Below are positions 36,767 through 45,210 of a DNA stretch of 64,000 nucleotides, piece after piece (position 1 is the first letter of the stretch; each line of letters starts with the position of its first letter). The position numbers were made by a program, and so were the translations under genes. The notes below the pieces were generated by a model that worked only from the letters and a program-made list of their open reading frames with translations, was not told the origin of the DNA and ran no database searches. Source of the stretch: an uncultured Sphingomonadaceae bacterium (lineage in GTDB: Bacteria > Pseudomonadota > Alphaproteobacteria > Sphingomonadales > Sphingomonadaceae); NCBI GenBank assembly GCA_947497455.1, contig CANMGU010000001.1:310001-374000 (forward strand), in the 5' to 3' direction.

Positions 36767-37711
36767 TTATGATTCTGTTTCTTCGTTCTGCGGTCGGTCG
36801 GCCAGCGCAGCATTGAGTTCGGATCCAATCACCATGCCAAGCCCGATGAGATAGAAAAAAATCAAGGTGATCATAACACCGGCAAGGCTGCCATAGGTGA
36901 GTTGGTAATTGGCGGCATATTTCAGAAAAAGCGGCAATAGACCGGTTATGAGAAGCCACCAGCCGCTGATGAATACCGCCCCTGGCCATTTGGGAAAGGC
37001 GCGCGGCCGATATTGGCGCGGTGTTAGCAGGCGGAATAGCAGATAGAGGGTGATGAAAAGAATCAGGAAGGGCAGTGCGCTGGATAAAGAGAACCACGTC
37101 GTGCTGTCCGCAAGATCAGGGAAATAACCGCCGAGAAATTCGCTAATTCCGGCCACGACAAATTGTGCGCTGAGTGCCAGCATCGCGAAGAATACGGACA
37201 GGATGATAAGGCTGATTGAAGTTAGGCGATATTCCCAAAAGGCCCGCTGCGCCGTAACACCGTAAGCGCGGTGCAATATCTCGCGGATGGTTTCGATCAG
37301 GCTAGCCGTAGTCCACAAGCCAACCGCGGCACTGAACCACAATAGCGGCCCGGTCCGCGCGCCCATCGCATCCTGGATCGGGTCATGCAACGCGCTGGCA
37401 ACAGAAGGTGGGACGGTTCGCAGAAAGGCTTCAACAAAATCAACGCCGATGGCCGTTTGTCCGATGCTACCAGCAATTGCGGCGGCAACAATGAAAAAGG
37501 AAAAGACCGCCAATAGCGCAAGATAGGCAAAATTTCCGGCAAAAGTGAAGCCGTCTGTATAGACCCCCACAGCGGTGCGCTCGACGACGGAAACAATCCG
37601 TCGCGGTAAATGACCTTCCGCCAATGTCCTGGCCGCTCGTTCGCTCTTCCGCCCCGGCCGCAACGGTTCTTCGCGTCGCGCTTCGGGGGAAAGAGGTGAG
37701 GAATCAGACAT
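36767..37711 (-). CDS. YihY/BrkB-family membrane protein
   Basis: A 314-residue inner-membrane protein. After a basic cytosolic N-terminus (about 45 residues) there are six predicted helices, starting FAGNFAYLALLAVFSFFIVAAAIAG. LWFSAAVGLWTTASLIETIREILHRAY and YGSLAGVMITLIFFYLIGLGMVIGSELNA are signature segments of the YihY/UPF0761 family. Its role is unknown; the old ribonuclease BN assignment is not supported. It lies between the J-domain protein (18 bp upstream) and fabI (80 bp downstream). Confidence 0.9.
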   Translation of the reverse strand: MSDSSPLSPEARREEPLRPGRKSERAARTLAEGHLPRRIVSVVERTAVGVYTDGFTFAGNFAYLALLAVFSFFIVAAAIAGSIGQTAIGVDFVEAFLRTVPPSVASALHDPIQDAMGARTGPLLWFSAAVGLWTTASLIETIREILHRAYGVTAQRAFWEYRLTSISLIILSVFFAMLALSAQFVVAGISEFLGGYFPDLADSTTWFSLSSALPFLILFITLYLLFRLLTPRQYRPRAFPKWPGAVFISGWWLLITGLLPLFLKYAANYQLTYGSLAGVMITLIFFYLIGLGMVIGSELNAALADRPQNEETES

Positions 37712-37729
37712 GAATGTTGTTAGTCAATA

Positions 37730-38650
37730 TCATACGCCCATATCAGCACGAGGGTTCTCGCCATTATCCCAGCTTTCGACAAACTCGGTGAGCTTGTCAT
37801 TTTCCTTGGGCAGAGTGATCATCAAGGTCACCAAATGATCGCCGCGGCCGCCAGATTTCTTATGAAAGCCCTTGTTTTTGAGGCGTAGTGTTTTGCCGGA
37901 ATCCGACCCGGCAGGGATCGAAAGCATGACCGGGCCATCCACGGTGGGGACCTTGATCTTGGCTCCTTGAACGGCTTCCTTCAGACTTATGGGTAGCTCC
38001 AGGGTCACATTGTCGCCATCCCGCTCGTAAAAAGGGTGGTCGTTGATGTGGATGGTGACAAGCGCATCGCCGTTGCCACCCGGTCCTTGCCGCCCTTTGC
38101 CACCAAGCCGCATTTGTGTGCCTTCTTCGACGCCCTTGGGCAAGCTAAGATCAATAGTCTTGCCATCTTCCAGGGTGATCCGCTGTTTTTCTAACGTCGC
38201 AGCAGCAATGAATTCAACCTTCAAGCGATAGGAGACATTGGCACCTTTGGGGGGAGGGGCGCTGCGCTGCCGCGAACCAAAAGGCCCTGAACTGCGGCCA
38301 CCGCCGCCGAATAGCCCTTCAAAAATATCCCCGAAATCGGCGCCGCTATTGCCAAAATCAAATTGCTGGCCACCACCGCCGCGCGAATAGGCGCCGCCCG
38401 GTCCGCCGCCAAACCCAAATCCCGCCGGATTGCCTTCTGCATCAATTTCGCCACGATCAAACTGCGCACGCTTATCCTTGTCGAGCAGCAGGTCATAAGC
38501 CTTGGTGACGTCGGAAAAACGTTCCGTCGCCTTGGGATTGTCCTTGTTGCGATCAGGATGCAGTTCTTTCGCCAGCTTGCGATAGGCGCTTTTAATCTCC
38601 TTCTCGCTGGCGCCCTTGGCCACGCCTAATGCCTGATACGGATCTACCAT
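37730..38650 (-). CDS. J-domain co-chaperone (DnaJ type II, CbpA-like)
   Basis: A 306-residue Hsp40. The J domain (1-65) has the HPD motif in ELHPDRNKDN. A Gly/Phe-rich linker (about 85-130) follows, then two substrate-binding beta domains (about 135-300; LKVEFIAAATLEKQRITLED; VKVPTVDG-like KIKVPTVDGPVMLSIPAGSDSGKTLRLKNKG). There is no CxxCxGxG zinc-finger domain, which separates it from DnaJ and matches CbpA/DjlA-less type II proteins. It should stimulate DnaK. BrkB/YihY follows after 18 bp. Confidence 0.92.
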   Translation of the reverse strand: MVDPYQALGVAKGASEKEIKSAYRKLAKELHPDRNKDNPKATERFSDVTKAYDLLLDKDKRAQFDRGEIDAEGNPAGFGFGGGPGGAYSRGGGGQQFDFGNSGADFGDIFEGLFGGGGRSSGPFGSRQRSAPPPKGANVSYRLKVEFIAAATLEKQRITLEDGKTIDLSLPKGVEEGTQMRLGGKGRQGPGGNGDALVTIHINDHPFYERDGDNVTLELPISLKEAVQGAKIKVPTVDGPVMLSIPAGSDSGKTLRLKNKGFHKKSGGRGDHLVTLMITLPKENDKLTEFVESWDNGENPRADMGV

Positions 38651-38720
38651 TACTCTACCTTTTCAATTCCTTATCTCTCTTAAGATTGGAACCTTGTGCT
38701 GCCAATTCAACTTTAGTGTC

Positions 38721-39182
38721 TTATTGAGGTACTACGGCATCCGCAACTCTATTGTGACGCGTAAAGCGCAGCAGCAAATAGAGGATCAGGCCGAAAGGCC
38801 CCAGCATCAACACAAAAAACAATATGGGAACCTGAATCCAGCGAGCAAATCCGTATTTATCCGCGTTACGTGCCACCCACATGCCAACAAACAGGTCAAA
38901 TGACAGATAGTGAATCCAGCCGACCACGGCTCCACCATCCGTGGCAAGCAGCGCCTTGACCCCAGCGAGACTACCAAAATCCGGCGCGCCACCAGCACTA
39001 CCGCCATCGATCATGCCGGTTAACAGGGGGATGATGATAGCGGCATAGGCAAGCGCCAGCATCGACGCTCCGCCGTAGAAGACACCGGTCATCACCAACT
39101 CTCGACGCGGGGCCAGGGCCAGAATCAGCCACATCAACAAAGCCCAATTGTTTGTGATGGTGAAAATCAGTTCCCAATTCAT
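38721..39182 (-). CDS. ABA4-like (DUF4281) membrane protein
   Basis: A 153-residue protein with four predicted helices. MNWELIFTITNNWALLMWLI, then GWIHYLSFDLFVGMWVARNADKYG and FVLMLGPFGLILYLLLRF, match the ABA4-like family, named after the plant neoxanthin-synthesis protein. ATG 39182 is preferred because AAGGGGGA lies 8 bases upstream; the frame is open 11 codons further. A carotenoid-linked role is possible in sphingomonads but is only inferred. It is divergent from pdxH. Confidence 0.88.
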   Translation of the reverse strand: MNWELIFTITNNWALLMWLILALAPRRELVMTGVFYGGASMLALAYAAIIIPLLTGMIDGGSAGGAPDFGSLAGVKALLATDGGAVVGWIHYLSFDLFVGMWVARNADKYGFARWIQVPILFFVLMLGPFGLILYLLLRFTRHNRVADAVVPQ

Positions 39183-39400
39183 AAAATCTGTCCCCCTTGG
39201 TTCAATGGTGGTCAAGCTAGCATGAAAACCAGTCAGCGGCTATGCGCTCAGAATAGGTCGGATCAAGTTGCTTCACAGTATGGAAGCACTGGCGTTTGTA
39301 CCGACACATGATCTCGCTAGGCTATGAGGACGCGGGGGATCAGCCATCGGTAGAAAAACCATCGCGGTGAGAAGGAAAAGCTCTCTTCCCCGTCCGCAAT

Positions 39401-40009
39401 ATGGCTGATACAGCATCAATCATGAAAGACCCGTTTGACATATTTGCCAGTTGGTTTTCCGAAGCCCGCGAAACTGAACTGAACGATTCCAATGCCATGA
39501 CGATCGCGACGGCTGATGCCAGCGGTCAGCCGGCCGCGCGGATGGTTTTGCTCAAGGGATATGATCGCGACGGTTTTATTTTTTATACCAACCAGCAAAG
39601 CCGGAAGGCCGCCGATATCAAGGCGAACCCAAAGGCGGCTATATTGTTCCACTGGAAAAGTATGCGCCGACAGATCCGGATCGAAGGCAATCTGTCAACC
39701 GTTTCGGACGCAACGGCCGATGCCTATTTTGCAACGCGGAGCCGCGATTCACAATTGGGTGCCTGGGCATCTGACCAATCGCAACCGCTCGATGCGCGTG
39801 CGACTTTTGAAGCGCGATTTGAGGACGTTAAGGCGAGGTTTGAAGGTCAAGATGTCACTCGCCCGCCGCATTGGTCTGGCTATCGCCTGACACCAGCACG
39901 GTTTGAGTTCTGGCAAGATCGAGAACATCGGTTGCACGAACGGCGGATATTTGTTCGTGCCGATGACGATGCTAGCGAAATGTGGACGGAAGGAATGCTT
40001 TACCCATGA
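39401..40009 (+). CDS. pdxH: Pyridoxamine 5'-phosphate oxidase
   Basis: FMN-dependent oxidase making pyridoxal 5'-phosphate from PNP/PMP (202 aa). RMVLLKGYDRDGFIFYTN, SRKAADIKANPKAAILFHW, RQIRIEG and the C-terminal RLTPARFEFWQDREHRLHERRIF are the conserved FMN- and PLP-binding segments. The stop overlaps the start of the PhzF-family gene (ATGA), so the two are translationally coupled. Confidence 0.96.
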   Translation: MADTASIMKDPFDIFASWFSEARETELNDSNAMTIATADASGQPAARMVLLKGYDRDGFIFYTNQQSRKAADIKANPKAAILFHWKSMRRQIRIEGNLSTVSDATADAYFATRSRDSQLGAWASDQSQPLDARATFEARFEDVKARFEGQDVTRPPHWSGYRLTPARFEFWQDREHRLHERRIFVRADDDASEMWTEGMLYP

Positions 40010-40812
40010 CACAGGAAAACGGCATATTGCCTTATTATCATGTCGATGCCTTTGCGGATCGACCCTTTACCGGCAATCAGGCCGCAGTGATGCCGCTAGA
40101 ACGCTGGCTTGATGACGAGGTGCTGCAGGCGATTGGGGAAGAGAATAATTTTGCCGAAACCGCTTTCTATCTGCCCGATGCAACGGGACAGGCGGATTAC
40201 GAGCTGCGCTGGTTCACGCCGACGATCGAGATCGGTCTATGTGGTCACGCAACCTTGGCAAGCGGTCATATCATATTGACGCAAGATCCAGAGAGAGACC
40301 GTGTAACTTTTCGTACCCGCACGGCCGGAGTGCTGACCATGATCCGCAACGGTGCCGGCTATATGCTGGAGTTGCCAGCCTATCCACCATCGCCCAAGGA
40401 GCGATTGGATGTGGTCGAACTGGTCGGTGGGACACCGATCGATACCCAGTTTCATGAAGGGCGCTATAATGTCATTCGCTATCAAACTGCCGATGAGGTT
40501 CTGGCGTTGAAGCCGGATTTGAAGGCTCTGGCAGCGTTCGGCAACGAGCAATTTATCTGCACCGCTCCCGGCAAAGATACCGATGCGTTGAGCCGAGTCT
40601 TCGTACCCGGCGGCGGCGTGGATGAAGACAGTGTTACCGGTTCAGCTCATGCAGTTTTGACACCCTATTGGGCGAAAGAATTGGGCCGAGACAGCTTCAC
40701 CGCCTATCAGGCGAGTGGCCGCGGTGGCTATGTGCAATGCCGCCTGGATGGCGACAAGGCTTGGCTTGGCGGGAATTGCGTGACCGTTGTTGAAGGGCAG
40801 TTTCGACTGTAA
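40006..40812 (+). CDS. PhzF-family isomerase
   Basis: A 268-residue PhzF/YddE-family protein (diaminopimelate-epimerase fold). YYHVDAFADRPFTGNQAAVM is the family opening; the catalytic acid is in NNFAETAFYLP (about residue 50), followed by ELRWFTPTIEIGLCGHATLA. The second half carries PGGGVDEDSVTGSAHAVLTPYW. Members include trans-2,3-dihydro-3-hydroxyanthranilate isomerase and many of unknown substrate; no phenazine genes are nearby. ATG 40006 overlaps the pdxH stop; a longer frame start at 39982 is less likely. Confidence 0.93.
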   Translation: MTQENGILPYYHVDAFADRPFTGNQAAVMPLERWLDDEVLQAIGEENNFAETAFYLPDATGQADYELRWFTPTIEIGLCGHATLASGHIILTQDPERDRVTFRTRTAGVLTMIRNGAGYMLELPAYPPSPKERLDVVELVGGTPIDTQFHEGRYNVIRYQTADEVLALKPDLKALAAFGNEQFICTAPGKDTDALSRVFVPGGGVDEDSVTGSAHAVLTPYWAKELGRDSFTAYQASGRGGYVQCRLDGDKAWLGGNCVTVVEGQFRL

Positions 40813-40843
40813 CCTGCTGCAAGTATCGGGAATGCAAACCGGA

Positions 40844-41992
40844 TTATTTGCTGGTCGGGAACATTGATACGATCCGTCCGATCTGGTCACTCATGGGGCG
40901 CAGCACGTTGTCTTGCGTTTTGCCCAGCCGGACAATTGTTAGCTTTTGGTCCGGCGAAACCACAATCTGCTGACCGAGATGTCCGAGCGCGCCAAAGACC
41001 GTATCGGATGCCATGTCCGGAAACAGAACCTGATTGCGACCTTCCGGGCGTTTCTTGTTCAGCCATATGTGCCCGCCATAGGCCGGATCATTGGCCGATG
41101 ATGTGCGCATGAACTGAACCCAGCTGACGGGCAGATGCTGGGCGCCTTTGCGTGCGCCATTATTGCGCAGAAATTCTCCAAATTTCGCATAGTCGCGCGC
41201 AGTTGCCTGGATGATACTGCCGCCGAGAAAAGTACCATTGGCATCGAACTCAAAATAGGTTCCATCCATGCCCAGTGGTTCGAGTAGACGACCGCGTATA
41301 AACCGCATGGCTGTATCCCGTCGCACTTTGGGATCTTCGCTTTTGGTCAGCGTCCGGGTGATGATATCCGCTAAAATGATACTCGTCGCCGTGCTATATT
41401 CAAATTTTTCGCCGGGTTCCGCTTCCATTGGACGCGCTTCCGCATAGGCAGCCGTATCGCCGGATCCGTCGAGGAAAAGCATGCGATTGGTGTCGGCTTC
41501 GTAGACGGTCTTGCCATTTTCCTCAGGGACCTCGGTATGGTCGAGACCGGATGACATGTGGATCAGCTGGCGCAGCGTTATGTCGCCGCGAGGGTCACCG
41601 GGCCGTTGCCAGGCCGGGACAGGGGCGGGATCATCGAGCACCAGCCGACCATCAGCAACAAGAAAGCCGACCAGAGCGCCGGTAAAGGACTTCGCCATTG
41701 ACCAACTGATAAAGCGAGTGTCCTCGTCATAACCTTCACCATAGCGTTCGGCGATGATCTCACCCCGATGCATGATCAAGACGGCTCGGGTTTCGGCCAT
41801 TGCGGGATCTTCGAACAACGGCGAAATGGCGCTGTCCAACCGTGCTTTTTCAATCGGACTAGAGTCGGCTATATAAGCCAGTTCTTCGGCCGTTTTTTTG
41901 AGTGGTGCAGCGGGTTCATCACTGGTTCCACAACTGGAGAGTGATAAGGCGAACGCGGTCAGGGTGGCGATTTTAATCTTGTGCATCAACAT
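40844..41992 (-). CDS. Serine hydrolase (class C beta-lactamase fold), lipoprotein
   Basis: A 382-residue penicillin-binding-protein-like hydrolase. A lipobox LSSCG predicts lipidation at about residue 20. The nucleophile motif SxxK is SMAKSFTG (about residue 96), and YSTATS holds the Tyr of the YxN-like motif. IQATARDYAKFGEFLRN is a typical late segment. Substrates of such proteins include peptides, esters or beta-lactams, and none can be chosen here. I choose ATG 41992, with GGTG 6 bases before it; 42004 and 41986 are alternatives. It is divergent from the small gene at 42016, with at most 23 bp between starts. Confidence 0.87.
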   Translation of the reverse strand: MLMHKIKIATLTAFALSLSSCGTSDEPAAPLKKTAEELAYIADSSPIEKARLDSAISPLFEDPAMAETRAVLIMHRGEIIAERYGEGYDEDTRFISWSMAKSFTGALVGFLVADGRLVLDDPAPVPAWQRPGDPRGDITLRQLIHMSSGLDHTEVPEENGKTVYEADTNRMLFLDGSGDTAAYAEARPMEAEPGEKFEYSTATSIILADIITRTLTKSEDPKVRRDTAMRFIRGRLLEPLGMDGTYFEFDANGTFLGGSIIQATARDYAKFGEFLRNNGARKGAQHLPVSWVQFMRTSSANDPAYGGHIWLNKKRPEGRNQVLFPDMASDTVFGALGHLGQQIVVSPDQKLTIVRLGKTQDNVLRPMSDQIGRIVSMFPTSK

Positions 41993-42015
41993 CGGTTGCA
42001 CCAATAGGTGCTGCT

Positions 42016-42390
42016 ATGGCAACCGAAAAGACGAATTCCAAAACCGTTTCACAGACCCAAGGCCGCAAAGGCCGCATGGCGTTATATATCTTGGCGCTAT
42101 TTGTTCTGATATTGGCCGCGGTCTTCGCGTATAATTACGCATTCATCAAAGGGCAGTTGGGTATTGGTACCGCTTATGGCGCGCGTGTTGCCTGTTCCTG
42201 CCATTATGTCGGTGGTCGGGATTTGGCCGACTGCGAGAAAGATTTCGAACCCGGCATGGAAGTGATCGGCCTCTCACGGGAAGACGAGAAGCGCCGTGTA
42301 ACGGCATCGGTTCCACTGCTGGCATCCGCCACCGCCGAATTTCGTGAAGGTTGGGGCTGTGTGATCCTGACGGAGAGCGAAGCCAACTAA
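42016..42390 (+). CDS. Small membrane-anchored cysteine-containing protein of unknown function
   Basis: A 124-residue protein. A basic N-terminus (about 22 residues) is followed by one membrane helix (MALYILALFVLILAAVFAYNY) and a domain outside the cytoplasm. That domain has four cysteines in CSCHY, LADCEKD and WGCVIL, likely forming two disulfides. No known domain is recognised. Its start almost abuts that of the divergent serine hydrolase, so they share a control region and may act together in the envelope. The short spacer and AGGTG 6-7 bases upstream support the ATG. Confidence 0.72.
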   Translation: MATEKTNSKTVSQTQGRKGRMALYILALFVLILAAVFAYNYAFIKGQLGIGTAYGARVACSCHYVGGRDLADCEKDFEPGMEVIGLSREDEKRRVTASVPLLASATAEFREGWGCVILTESEAN

Positions 42391-42396
42391 GCCAAA

Positions 42397-43530
42397 TCAG
42401 GCCGTAGCTGCTGCCAGCCACTGCTGCGACACCGCTCCGGTCTTTTCGATCCAGCCACCACCGAGGACACGGTCCTTGTGGTAGAACACTGCTGCCTGAC
42501 CCGGGGATACGCCATATTCCGGATTGTGGAATTGCAGCTTGTCGCCTTCAAGCCGGGCATGCGTCGGTTTGGCCATAGAGCGGACTTTCACTTGCATCGG
42601 TCCTTCGAAATCACCGCCAATCCAATTAATGTCTCGCAGCGTCGCTGAAGCCACGGCCAGTGCCTGTTTTGGTCCGACAAAGACTCGTTTTGTCTCTGGT
42701 TCCAAACGGATTACGTAAAGGGGCTCGGCCTGTCCGCCGATTTCCAATCCCTTGCGCTGACCGACAGTATAATGGATCAGTCCCTTGTGCCGGCCCATTA
42801 CGGTTCCGTCGATATGCACAATCTCGCCATCATCATCGGCTTCGGGCCGGAGTTTGCGCACGACTTTCGCATAATCTCCATCGGGAACGAAGCAGATATC
42901 CTGGCTATCGGGTTTGAAGGCCACCGTTAGTCCCATTTCTTTCGCAATCTCGCGCACCTGGTCCTTTGGCATGTCGCCGAGCGGGAAGCGCAGATAGTCG
43001 AGTTGATCCTGGGTTGTCGCAAACAGGAAATAGCTTTGGTCGCGCGCTGGATCCATTGCACGGTGCAGTTCAGAGCCATTGTCGCCCATTACGCGCCGGA
43101 CATAATGTCCTGTGGCGAGACAGTCTGCGCCCAGCTCGCGGGACAGGTTGAGCAAATCAGTAAATTTAACGCCCATGTTACACTGTACGCAGGGAATCGG
43201 CGTCCGCCCGGCCATATATTCATCGGCAAACACATCCATAACCGATTCCTGAAAGCGGCTGGCATGATCAAAGACATAGTGAGCGATGCCGAGTTTTTCG
43301 GCCACAGCCCGGGCATCACGGATGTCCTGGCCCGCACAGCAGCTGCCAGCGCGGCCAACGGCTTCGCCATGATCATAGAGCTGCAAGGTAATGCCAATGG
43401 TCTCTGCGCCGGTGCGCGAGGCCAATGCCGCGACGACACTGGAATCCACCCCGCCCGACATGGCCACGACGATGCGTTTGCCGGTCAGATCGTCGCCGAG
43501 CTGAAATTCGCTGTTGATTCGGTTATTCAT
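42397..43530 (-). CDS. mnmA: tRNA 2-thiouridylase MnmA
   Basis: ATP-dependent thiolation of U34 in tRNA-Lys, -Glu and -Gln (377 aa). The PP-loop [16 protein letters not shown] is at the N-terminus, the first catalytic Cys lies in [14 protein letters not shown] and the second in [12 protein letters not shown]. The C-terminus has [13 protein letters not shown] and [30 protein letters not shown] precedes the ATG at 43530; a longer frame (to 43614) has no good site. It is divergent from the gene at 43679. Confidence 0.96.
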   Translation of the reverse strand: MNNRINSEFQLGDDLTGKRIVVAMSGGVDSSVVAALASRTGAETIGITLQLYDHGEAVGRAGSCCAGQDIRDARAVAEKLGIAHYVFDHASRFQESVMDVFADEYMAGRTPIPCVQCNMGVKFTDLLNLSRELGADCLATGHYVRRVMGDNGSELHRAMDPARDQSYFLFATTQDQLDYLRFPLGDMPKDQVREIAKEMGLTVAFKPDSQDICFVPDGDYAKVVRKLRPEADDDGEIVHIDGTVMGRHKGLIHYTVGQRKGLEIGGQAEPLYVIRLEPETKRVFVGPKQALAVASATLRDINWIGGDFEGPMQVKVRSMAKPTHARLEGDKLQFHNPEYGVSPGQAAVFYHKDRVLGGGWIEKTGAVSQQWLAAATA

Positions 43531-43678
43531 AATGTGACGTCCCTTAACGATGAACCGGGTAAAGCGCCAGTTTTGTCGAAATACTGAGCGGAAAACCCGT
43601 GTCCCAGCCCGCATTGGTTCATATTGGGACGAAAAGGCGAATTGGAAGGAAGGTTTGCTTAACCAGTCCTAAGACCGC

Positions 43679-44065
43679 GTGAACGCCGCCTTTACGGATG
43701 TTTATATCTTCGTTGCTAGAAGCCTGTTCATGGAAATGAACTTCCCTCACAAGAGTCTGACTCAGACCAGTGCCGAAACGGATGCACCAACAGGCAGCGC
43801 GCATGATGCGCTGATTGCGCATGCGATCGCACGTCAGACTCTGTCCCCTTCGGCCCGCGCATATATTGCACGGCGCAGTGGATTGGCTGTCCAGCCGATG
43901 CACAACAGTAAGGGGTTGATGGAAGATCGGATCAAGTTTTTTGCAGGGGAGCGTCCACAAAAGAGCCCTTTTGCAAAAAGCGCACGCATTTTTGAGAAAG
44001 GTCACTTCCGGCCTGATCTATTGCGTGACGAACCGTCAGGTAAGACAACGCAAGAGGAAATATGA
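43679..44065 (+). CDS. Uncharacterised small protein
   Basis: A hypothetical product of up to 128 residues. GTG 43679 opens the frame, but ATG 43730 (MEMNFPHKSLTQTSAETDAP) gives a more natural 111-residue protein. The sequence is hydrophilic and basic-plus-Ser/Ala-rich (SAHDALIAHAIARQTLSPSARAY), with no membrane helix or domain I recognise. Support is moderate: coding-like composition, position between mnmA and sciP, and lack of a competing gene. It may be spurious. Confidence 0.45.
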   Translation: MNAAFTDVYIFVARSLFMEMNFPHKSLTQTSAETDAPTGSAHDALIAHAIARQTLSPSARAYIARRSGLAVQPMHNSKGLMEDRIKFFAGERPQKSPFAKSARIFEKGHFRPDLLRDEPSGKTTQEEI

Positions 44066-44173
44066 ACGCGTTCTTTACCTTGGTGATTTAGTAGTTTGAA
44101 AAACTCTATGTCTAAAGATGTAACAAGATTTGGACATAGAGTGAAATGCCGCAAGGCGTATTTTGAGGGTAGT

Positions 44174-44473
44174 ATGATCGAGAACCAAACAATTAAACCA
44201 GCGCAAGTCGTCGGCCCGTTGGGCGAACCTTTGACTATCGCTGATTTGCCAGCTCCAGGCACGACACGCTGGGTTGTTCGACGCAAAGCAGAGGTTGTAG
44301 CTGCGGTAAATGGCGGTTTGCTGACTGTCGATGAAGTTTGTGATCGGTATAGTCTGTCATTGGAAGAATTCGCGTCGTGGCAGCGGGCGGTAGACCGGTC
44401 CGGAATGCCAGGCCTGCGGGTTACGCGGATCCAGCATTATCGGGATCTTTATGAGCGTCAGCAGAAATATTGA
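44174..44473 (+). CDS. sciP: SciP-like (DUF1153) CtrA inhibitor
   Basis: A 99-residue protein that matches the DUF1153 family. PAPGTTRWVVRRKAEVVAAV, then LLTVDEVCDRYSLSLEEFASW and GMPGLRVTRIQHYRDLYERQ are near-identical to the family consensus. In Caulobacter, SciP binds CtrA and blocks its activation of target promoters in G1, with a helix-turn-helix for DNA contact. ATG 44174 (MIENQTIKPAQVV) is chosen; the frame runs 26 codons upstream with weak coding character. A rho-independent terminator follows at 44539. Confidence 0.9.
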   Translation: MIENQTIKPAQVVGPLGEPLTIADLPAPGTTRWVVRRKAEVVAAVNGGLLTVDEVCDRYSLSLEEFASWQRAVDRSGMPGLRVTRIQHYRDLYERQQKY

Positions 44474-44538
44474 TCGGTTCACAGGCTTGATCTGACGGCT
44501 GTCGCCTTTGGATTAATCATTACTGTTAACGGCTTAAG

Positions 44539-44574
44539 GGCCTCGGATGTTCCAATCCGGGGCCTTTGTTTTTT
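44539..44574 (+). terminator. Rho-independent terminator after sciP
   Basis: GGCCTCGGAT (44539-44548) pairs with ATCCGGGGCC (44555-44564), with one G-U pair and a 6-base loop, followed by TTTGTTTTTTG. It is 65 bases after the sciP stop. Confidence 0.9.
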
Positions 44575-44670
44575 GTATTTTTCTGACTATTTTCTGGTTT
44601 CGTTCGCGCATTCGTATAATATCGTCTGATCGTCCCAAAATCAGGGGCTTTAAATCGGTCAGGAGGGAAT

Positions 44671-44946
44671 ATGATTAATTTTATAATCGCACTTGTCATG
44701 GGTGGTATCATTGGATGGCTGGCAAGCATGGTTATGGGCCGCGATGCTTCGATGGGAATCTTCTGGAATGTCGTCGTAGGTTGTGTCGGATCGATGCTGG
44801 GAGGCTGGCTATTCAGTTTTTTCACTGGCGGCACACAAAATCTGCGGGACGCACCATTTAGTCCGATGACATTGCTCGTCGCATTTGGCGGTGCAGTGGT
44901 TCTGCTAGGGATCGTCAATTTAATAAAACGCGGTCGCGTCCGTTAA
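44671..44946 (+). CDS. GlsB/YeaQ/YmgE-family stress membrane protein
   Basis: A 91-residue inner-membrane protein with three hydrophobic segments (MINFIIALVMGGIIGWLASM; GIFWNVVVGCVGSMLGGWLF; MTLLVAFGGAVVLLGIVNLI). GWLASMVMGRDASMGIFWNVVVG-like spacing with GGWLF is the family signature (transglycosylase-associated protein). Members are induced by envelope or general stress. AGGAGG lies shortly before the ATG. The gene is monocistronic between two terminators. Confidence 0.92.
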   Translation: MINFIIALVMGGIIGWLASMVMGRDASMGIFWNVVVGCVGSMLGGWLFSFFTGGTQNLRDAPFSPMTLLVAFGGAVVLLGIVNLIKRGRVR

Positions 44947-44977
44947 ATAGACCAAAGCAAACCAGCAAAAAAACATG

Positions 44978-45010
44978 TGAAAGGCTGGCCTGACTAGGGT
45001 CAGCCTTTGC
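44978..45010 (+). terminator. Terminator-like hairpin after the GlsB/YeaQ gene
   Basis: AAAGGCTG and CAGCCTTT form an 8-bp stem closing a loop with extra pairing (GCC/GGT), followed by T-poor sequence. It ends the single-gene transcript of the small membrane protein. Confidence 0.55.
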
Positions 45011-45083
45011 ATGTAAAAAGCCGTGCCGTCCCCATTATTCCACACCGTCTGAAGTGAGCTTGCACAATTGGTGATTGTTCAGG

Positions 45084-45111
45084 CTTGTCGTAACTGATTT
45101 ATTGATATAAT
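45084..45111 (+). promoter_or_regulatory. Possible sigma-70-type promoter for the RND operon
   Basis: TATAAT at 45106-45111 is a perfect -10 box, with CTTGTC at 45084-45089 as a poor -35, 16 bp apart. The start codon is 100 bp downstream. Only the -10 is convincing. Confidence 0.4.
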
Positions 45112-45210
45112 ACACCAGTGATAAGAAGTCCTGATTTCTGCTGATCTCGCTGATTCTTTTGTAGTTTGCGGTGCAGAAATACGATAAGGCCGGGTTAAAG
45201 AGTGTTAACT

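Noticed and set aside
36767..37711. Ribonuclease BN identity of the BrkB/YihY protein
   Set aside because: This old annotation was wrong for the family; the protein is an integral membrane protein with no nuclease motif.
40006..40812. Phenazine biosynthesis function for the PhzF-family gene
   Set aside because: No other phenazine genes are present, and PhzF-family proteins are widespread with unrelated substrates.
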